64,000 nucleotides of DNA, taken from assembly GCA_020747065.1 (NCBI GenBank), contig JAGMVK010000007.1:1426001-1490000 (forward strand), in the 5' to 3' direction. Source of the DNA: Cadophora sp. MPI-SDFR-AT-0126. Its lineage: Eukaryota > Ascomycota > Leotiomycetes > Helotiales > Ploettnerulaceae. Positions within the stretch are counted from its first letter, which is position 1, and each line of letters opens with the position of its first letter. The translations under genes were made by a program, and so were the position numbers. The notes below the pieces were generated by a model that saw only the letters and a program-made list of their open reading frames with translations, made no database searches and was not told the DNA's origin. Below, in pieces: positions 58,182 through 64,000 of this stretch.

Positions 58182-60357
58182 AGGATGTTATTGTGGAGAT
58201 ATTGTGGGAGTAGTAAACTCTTATATCATTACAATTTACAGAGCAAGATTTGCCAGGTTTTTCGAGCTTAGAAGGCCTTGTGATTGGTAGGGCTCGGCGG
58301 TTACGTGATATTAACACGACTAATTTTGATATCATAACTCTATAAACTCTTTTCATACAACATTGGTCCTAAGCAACAGTCCTCCCCAGCCTCCATACCC
58401 TCTTCGGTGGCCGGTTCCTGTAGCTGCGATACTGCTCGAGGTCAGGGGTTATAGATGTTGCATGAAGTTGCTCAATCAGAACATCGAGAGATTATTACAC
58501 AGTTAGCATCGACCGGGGGACACGAATATATATTGATTGTAGTTGAGATACTGTTGATGGGTTATTGGGACAGGCGCATTCCTGTTACTTTGATACCAGG
58601 AAAAGTCTGGATCGCATAATTGACATACTTTCACACATCAAAAATTAGAGAGACACAATTGGCTATCTATATATTCTGAGTTTTGCTTACCTGCCATCTT
58701 TCAGAAATGACCTCATGGCCTTTGGTCCATGTTCATGGCAAGTCAAGTTTGAAATACAGGGCACAAGCACAGTTTGGCTTACAAGGCTCGTCATTTTCCT
58801 GTCTGGGTCCATTGACGAGATCATTTCTTGTATGGCAATGCTGAAGAATGTAAGGTGTATACTACTCGATAGAACAAAGTCAATATTTGTAGGCTAAGCG
58901 AGGAACATAAACTCCTTAAATTGCCCAAGACTTGCTCCTCCTAAGTATAAGAACATTTCCACGTATGTAGTGAACTCGGTTAGGGACTTGGATTCGCTTC
59001 AAATATGAGAGTCTCCATTGTGAGCAGCTGATATATCGCTTGAAACCCATTAAAATAATAATAATTTGGTGCCGAAATTTATACGGCCGGGCAGCAATGT
59101 GCTAAAAAAAAAAACGCTCGGTATGTCTTTACGAGGTTGTTCGTGAGCGTTAGGCGATGTTTGCGTCGGAGGAATGGGATCCTCCCTTAATCATCGATCA
59201 TAGTTTTCACGACGCAGATATTGAGCTAGATGTACTTGTCATGGAGGTTGTCAGATATTCCAGCTGACGCAATTTTTGGTCGCCCATGTTCAGGAAACCT
59301 CCCTCTTACACATACCCCATCGACAGTAAAGCGTGAGTTGATGTGTGGTACAAATTCCGAAGTCATTGATGCTAAATACTGCCGAGTTTTCGAAGCTTGA
59401 CACATAGGAAGATCTTTGAAGGCAGTATCCCACCAAGATCTGGGGCTTCTATGATCCAGTCGAGTTCTTGAAAGAGGTTCCATTTATTCGGGGCTCGAGT
59501 TACTGGTTAGATGCGATCGTCACTTGTTCACATTATATTGACAATGCGATAAAGAGCTCGGGGAGGAATTTACTCAATCTGAAGGGTTGGAAAAGAAAGC
59601 GTTGCACAGAAACACTTTTTCAGAATAAGTCAACAGCTACCAGAATATTCGACTGCTTCCTTGCCTTTGAACGAAAGAGTCTCCTTCCTACATCAATTAC
59701 TGCTTCAGTAGCTCGTTGATCTGTGATTCAATGACCTATCAAAAAGTGGTAGACAGAAGCTACCTCTAAGATTGATAAGCGAGGCAGCCAAACACTCGCT
59801 CTCCAAAATGCGCAGATAAATGGAATTAATTCCTGCCGTTATCCACAGAAGACATTGGGCTGTAATTGCCGTCATGAAAAATTGACTATTGTTGCAACTC
59901 ATTAAATAGCTTTTCGCTGTCCTTTTTGAGCTCCATTCTTGGCTTGTCAAGCTCGACTCAGCTTTCCTAGTAGGCTAGATACTGGGCGGCTAAAGTACCT
60001 GACGTTCGCCGAGATCTTACCTGCATCCATTACTATACACAAGGAAACCTAGTGTGCACTTGAGAAGGCCCTTGTTGTCCTGAGTGAGAATGCCGTACTA
60101 CTAACTCAGCTTCCATGTTAAGAGTTCTCAAGGAGGACCAGCCAATCAACGAGCAGAGAGGACTTTGCAGAAAATATTTAAAAGAGACTGGTCCCTCGAT
60201 GTCAAGTGTCATTAATTTATGCATGCAAGAAGTCTTATACGGAATGAATCATACAGCCGTCCCAATGCCCATCATGCAGTAAATACCGCGAGTAATTACC
60301 TGCCTTCCCAAATCAAGCCAGTACCAACGCCAATATATGCATTTCCCTCTCACCCCA
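58182..60357. other. Gene-poor AT-rich stretch, no gene seen
   Basis: About 2.2 kb. The longest frames are 60-85 codons and have no recognisable family. A run of eleven to twelve A occurs near 59104. The region has the look of decayed or non-coding sequence next to the transposon and tRNA-like gene, but I could not identify a second element or its ends. Confidence 0.5.
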
Positions 60358-61047
60358 CTAATGACCATATCTTTCACTGGGAATAAGCTCGTAGCCTCCT
60401 TCTGAAGGGAACACAAACGCCGAGAGCGAGATCAATGCTGCGCTGACGACGGCAATACTCCAGCTAACAGTGCAAAGAATCCAGGACTTATCCAGCTTCC
60501 ATCCCACAAAGAAGCGGTCATCATTATCGAAAAGGAAGGCCTGATTTCATTAGCAAGACCCGGATATAGTCCACAAGCTACTTACCACAATAGCCATACC
60601 AGCACACTGAACAATGCCAACAAGCATCAGCATGAAGGCCAATACCTTCCACCCAGTCTCCCTCTTTTGCTTCCCACCTCCAATAATTATAACATATGCA
60701 ACAATTGTACCCAATTCGAGAACGGCGGCAAAAGACATCAAGAAGCCCACTGACCGCCACATCGAACAGAAGTACCTGTCGCTTCCATGACAGTCTTCCT
60801 TCTGCGGGAAATGTATGCAAGTATTACTCGTCGAGGAACAGCTTCGATGGAGACCTATCGTCTTTGTATAATGCCCGCCCGAGGGAGAATTGACCGAGTA
60901 TGTGACCCAGTCGGGGATGAAAATCGCTGCCAGAGTCATGGCAGTGGCTAGTAACGTTCAGTGATGCATTCAAAGATGGAGTGATCCAGCATGCGTACCT
61001 GCCACCAAGACCACAATTCCACAGCTATAGACGTAAAGTCTCGTCAT
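60358..61047 (-). CDS. Claudin/SUR7-like four-TM membrane protein
   Basis: Exons 60999-61047, 60586-60947 and 60358-60540 give 197 aa. Four hydrophobic segments are seen: an N-terminal one formed across intron 1 (SCGIVVLVATAMTLAAIFIP), SVGFLMSFAAVLELGTIVAY, LAFMLMLVGIVQCAGMAIV, and WSIAVVSAALISLSAFVFP. The first loop carries CSSTSNTC and CHGSDRYFC, four cysteines like the disulphide pattern of claudin-type proteins. No conserved W-GLW-C-C motif is complete, so the family call is tentative. The last exon ends with FPSEGGYELIPSERYGH, a plausible cytoplasmic tail. Introns are 51 and 45 nt. Confidence 0.8.
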
Positions 61048-61727
61048 CGTGACCTATATCCTCCCCTTCGAAGCCCGTATGTATTCTCCAATCCTGAGGA
61101 CTCTGCAAGGCAGGAGGAAAGTTGTGCGAAGGGGAGACGCTGGGGTTTTGTTTGCCAGGAGGGGTCGAGTCTAGCTGCCTAAAATGTCGCTTTGAACGCT
61201 GATCCCAAAGACGCGAGCTGGAGGCGCAAGTCGCGGTCAAGGAAAATACTTGGTAGCTATGCAAAGAGCTGCAACAGGGAGTGATAAGGGCAATTTAACC
61301 AGTTTTCTTATGTGGGGGACTTGCGGGATGTTCAAGATGGCATTGTGAGATGGGAATGGAAGCGTCGATTCATTGGTCGCAATGACTTCAAAACGCCCCT
61401 ACGTCAATGAATGGGCGTAAGGTGCATATGCGAGTTGTTCACGAGGCACACTTTTGATAAGATCTGAGATATCGGATCTTGCTCCTTCTTTCTTCTCATT
61501 GGCCTTTAATAGGTTATGTTATGAGATGCACTTGGAACATTGTTCGATCTGGTATCCTTTCTATGGATATTTTCTGTTCATAAAATCGTTTGTCCAGCCT
61601 CCCAGCAGTTCTTGGCAATTCCCCAGCACTCCCCACTCCTACAGAGCGTAATGGTCATCAATGGTACCCAACTGCTGCTATCCATTGGCTTGTTGATTGT
61701 TGATATTTCAGAGAGTAATTGCAATAG
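61048..61727. other. Intergenic region, no gene seen
   Basis: About 680 bp between two minus-strand genes; it includes the promoter of the four-TM gene and the 3' end of the WKF gene. No other feature recognised. Confidence 0.4.
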
Positions 61728-62999
61728 CTAGTCGCTTTCACTTTCCTCACTGTTCTCAGAATCATCGCTGTCCGCCTCTCCCGATTCGGATTCGGAGTCG
61801 GACGATGAACTTGAAGAACTCGACGAAGAATCCTCCTCCTGTTCATTTTGAGCCGTGGAGTCATCCGAGCTACTATCTGAATCGCTACTCTCGGAACTTG
61901 AATCCGAGTCATCAATCGTAACAACCGTCCGTTGCTTTCTCTTCCTGGCGACTTTCTGCGGAGCCTCATCCTTCGCTTGGAGTCCTTTTTGAGGCGCGTC
62001 TTCCCCACTGACTTTTGCTGGAATTGTCCTACTTGGCTCCGGAGTTGACGCCAGAATAGCTAGAATCTTTTCTGTCCTCATCCTCTTCGCAACCCTCCCT
62101 TCCATTGCCTTATCCGAAAGACCAAGCAGGATACCCTCCTCATATCCCATCTCCTCAGGCGCATTTGCTGCTATCATCGTCGCGACATACTCCTCCATAG
62201 CGACATCGTACTCTCTTTGTCTCTTTTCCGGGTGAACCATACTTTCTGGAAACCCTCCCGGGCCCGCTTCCTGGTCCTTGACCTTGATCTCGATTGCGGT
62301 ATCTCGTAACCTTGTGCGTACTCCTCCTTGGAGGCCGTTAACGTATTCGCAAAGGAAATGAACGTGGTCTGACGGAACAACTTCGATATTGAAGGCGTGT
62401 TTGAGTAGGTGGTTTTGGTGGTTCTTGTTAAATTTCCAAGATTCTCGAGATTCGCAGTACTGCCTGAGGTACTGGAGGAATGGGCGAGAAGAAGGCGTGG
62501 GAGATTTGACAACCTTTGAAGGCTTCTTTGCTTTTGGTTTTCTTTCTTTCTCCTGTGCTAGCTTGACCCTCTTGAGTCTTCTTTCTTTTTCGTCAAGATT
62601 TGAGTCCACCTCTACTTCGACTCGCGGTGGCTCTGGAGTTTCGAAAGCTGGGTTTGAATTGCCGAAAGTGAACGAAGGATCCTGTGCTTGTTGTTCTGCT
62701 TTCCACGAATTGAACAGCTGCTTTATGCTGTCACCATCCTCATATTTCGTCTCGGGGGTGAATGTGACAGACTTCTTCCGCAGAATTTGAGGGGTGATTG
62801 GATTTTGAGAAGGTTCAGCTGGGAGTTTAGAGGTCTTCTTCGACTTCTTTGACGGTGTGTTGTCTTCGGCAGGTGTTCTCTTCCTCTTCGTCGTCTCGTC
62901 TGCGAGCGTTGCGGGGGACTCTGTAGATGGAGAGTCTTGCGCAGATTTCAGCTTGAGACCTAATCGTCTCCAGGCGGGAATGTGTGTGGCAGATGGCAT
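61728..62999 (-). CDS. WKF-domain nuclear/nucleolar protein (C7orf50 type)
   Basis: A single exon of 423 codons. The N-terminus is rich in Lys, Ser and Pro (KKSKKTSKLPAEP), probably nuclear targeting. The core has RPFLQYLRQYCESRESWKF followed by NKNHQNHLLKHAFN, which is the WKF motif (DUF2373) of a family linked to the nucleolus and ribosome synthesis by human C7orf50; the yeast relation is not known to me. The C-terminal 70 residues are almost all Ser, Asp and Glu, as in acidic phosphorylated tails. Start and stop are unambiguous. The upstream gap of 557 bp is divergent to the proteasome gene. Confidence 0.87.
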   Translation of the reverse strand: MPSATHIPAWRRLGLKLKSAQDSPSTESPATLADETTKRKRTPAEDNTPSKKSKKTSKLPAEPSQNPITPQILRKKSVTFTPETKYEDGDSIKQLFNSWKAEQQAQDPSFTFGNSNPAFETPEPPRVEVEVDSNLDEKERRLKRVKLAQEKERKPKAKKPSKVVKSPTPSSRPFLQYLRQYCESRESWKFNKNHQNHLLKHAFNIEVVPSDHVHFLCEYVNGLQGGVRTRLRDTAIEIKVKDQEAGPGGFPESMVHPEKRQREYDVAMEEYVATMIAANAPEEMGYEEGILLGLSDKAMEGRVAKRMRTEKILAILASTPEPSRTIPAKVSGEDAPQKGLQAKDEAPQKVARKRKQRTVVTIDDSDSSSESSDSDSSSDDSTAQNEQEEDSSSSSSSSSSDSESESGEADSDDSENSEESESD

Positions 63000-63556
63000 G
63001 ATTAAAGACCCACGAATGGCTTCAGTAGTGCGAGCTATTGTATCCTAAAGCCAATGCAGGGTAATTCCTGTGTGGCAGCAGAAAAAATAAACACTCTTAT
63101 CAGCCACCTTATCGTACTATTAGTGGGTCCCAAAAGCAGCGTTCGTCCAAGAACATCCAGACAGAACTGCTGCTTGGGTCGATTTCTCTTCAAGCTTTGC
63201 TTTCAATATTCCTAAGATTGTAAGGTCCATTCAGTTCTCATCTTTGAATGATAGTGCTTGCTTCCTTCTCACCTTCTCTGTGACTTCATAATTTTGTAAA
63301 AATGCCAACCAATGTTGACGGCCATGCCGCTTTGAAGTAGGCTTCTTCACCATCACGTGGCGGGCGAGGCAGGCAGGCGAGGTCGCGCGTCTGGGAGCTC
63401 GAGCTGTGTGAACAAGAGCTCCAACATCCACACCCTCATTCCATCTACATCAACACCAACGAATCCGCACATCTACTGCTACTTCTGACGGTCGGAACGA
63501 AAGCTAGAGAAGCTCCCCATTGACACCACGAACCTTCGTACCCTCGACCGATCAAG
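63000..63556. promoter_or_regulatory. Divergent promoter, WKF gene and proteasome alpha-1
   Basis: A 557-bp gap between two outward starts. I looked for the yeast PACE element GGTGGCAAA of proteasome genes and did not find it. Confidence 0.4.
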
Positions 63557-64000
63557 ATGTCGGGTATGTTGACTTTCCAGCCTCCACCCGTTTCAAAGAA
63601 CCACAGCTAAGCAGACATGCGAACAGGCAGTGCAGGTTACGATAGACATATCACAATCTTCTCCGATCAGGGAAGATTGTATCAAGTTGGTATGCATAAA
63701 CACTGAATTCTCAACCCTTCCCGACGATCGAGTTCTGTTCAGCCTTCGGCGTCCTTGAGCTCCCTTCGGACCTGGAGTTCAGCGTCGCATTAGAAGTGCC
63801 ATGCTGATATTGTGGGATTAGAATATGCCTTCAAGGCTATCACAGCTGCGAACATCATGTCGATTGGGGTAAGGGGAAAGGATTGTGCAGTTGTCCTGTC
63901 ACAAAAGAAGGTTCCAGTAAGAAACACCTCATACACTTCTATTTCAGGTTCCATGTTAATGTATGGATGACACAGGACAAGCTCATCGACCCATCATCTG
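63557..64000 (+). CDS. SCL1: 20S proteasome subunit alpha-1 (SCL1/PSMA6), 5' part
   Basis: Outer-ring subunit of the 20S proteasome core. The visible exons are 63557-63563, 63627-63689, 63822-63916 and 63976 to beyond the window end, covering the first ~63 residues. The splice-joined N-terminus reads [19 protein letters not shown], the alpha-subunit signature with the conserved [20 protein letters not shown] block, followed by [15 protein letters not shown] and DKLIDPSS. Phases of the three introns (63, 132 and 59 nt) match. The first exon is only seven bases. The 3' end is missing because the window stops. Confidence 0.95.

Noticed and set aside
59100..59116. Poly-A run as the tail of a LINE or SINE
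   Set aside because: No reverse transcriptase or target duplication was found nearby, and the adjacent sequence is not recognisable.
59226..59483. 85-codon minus-strand frame in the gene-poor stretch
   Set aside because: No family resemblance and no supporting exons; kept only as unannotated sequence.
1..64000. CRISPR arrays, bacterial operons, viral genes
   Set aside because: Nothing of this kind is present; intron-rich monocistronic genes throughout show fungal nuclear DNA.

Overview
This window reads as nuclear DNA of a filamentous ascomycete (Pezizomycotina; Leotiomycetes is my best guess from protein similarity, but this is inference). Supporting signs are monocistronic genes with many short introns (mostly 46-100 nt, GT..AG), a Zn2Cys6 regulator, a Fot1/pogo-type transposon carrying RIP-like CpA-to-TpA damage, and a tRNA-Leu with an intron behind the anticodon loop. 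Exon structures were worked out by hand from splice signals, reading phase and family knowledge. They close in frame except for the 5' end of the TBC/GYP1-type gene.

Layout. 0-2.6 kb: no gene seen. 2.6-10.2 kb: arginyl-tRNA-protein transferase ATE1 (+), a short-chain dehydrogenase (-), exosome subunit RRP42 (+), a mitochondrial-type membrane protein (-), and cytochrome c (+) divergent from it. 10.2-23 kb: a small basic protein whose start codon is split by an intron (-), anthranilate synthase I TRPE (-), two small unknown genes (+), a Zn2Cys6 factor with a 468-nt intron (-), and a long coiled-coil protein with a Cys-rich first exon (-). 23-32 kb: a six-TM protein of unknown function (-) and a nine-exon 5-oxoprolinase (-).

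32-55.8 kb is gene dense: gamma-tubulin complex GCP3 (-) head to head with SAGA subunit HFI1/ADA1 (+), AIP1 (+), a large DUF2421/FUSC-type membrane protein (+), DNA polymerase epsilon subunit DPB2 (-) head to head with a NASP/Sim3-type histone chaperone (+), a TBC-domain Rab-GAP (-), the RNA-binding protein HRP1 (+), and a phytanoyl-CoA dioxygenase family enzyme (-).

55.8-60.4 kb is a gene-poor accessory stretch. It holds a complete 1,859-bp Fot1-like element with 64-bp inverted repeats and a mutated transposase, a tRNA-Leu(UAA)-like gene, and about 2 kb without a recognisable gene. 60.4-64 kb returns to genes: a four-TM claudin/SUR7-like protein (-), a WKF-domain protein (-), and the 5' part of proteasome subunit alpha-1 (+), cut by the window end.

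Most genes are unrelated housekeeping genes and I see no biosynthetic cluster or new multi-gene system. The best leads are a pair of ACGCGT boxes in the DPB2/histone-chaperone divergent promoter, the one-strand mutation pattern that removes all three catalytic aspartates of the transposase, and several unusual introns: a split start codon in one gene, a 12-nt first exon in TRPE, a 1-kb intron and a stop-free 99-nt intron in HRP1, and a half-kb intron in the Zn2Cys6 gene.
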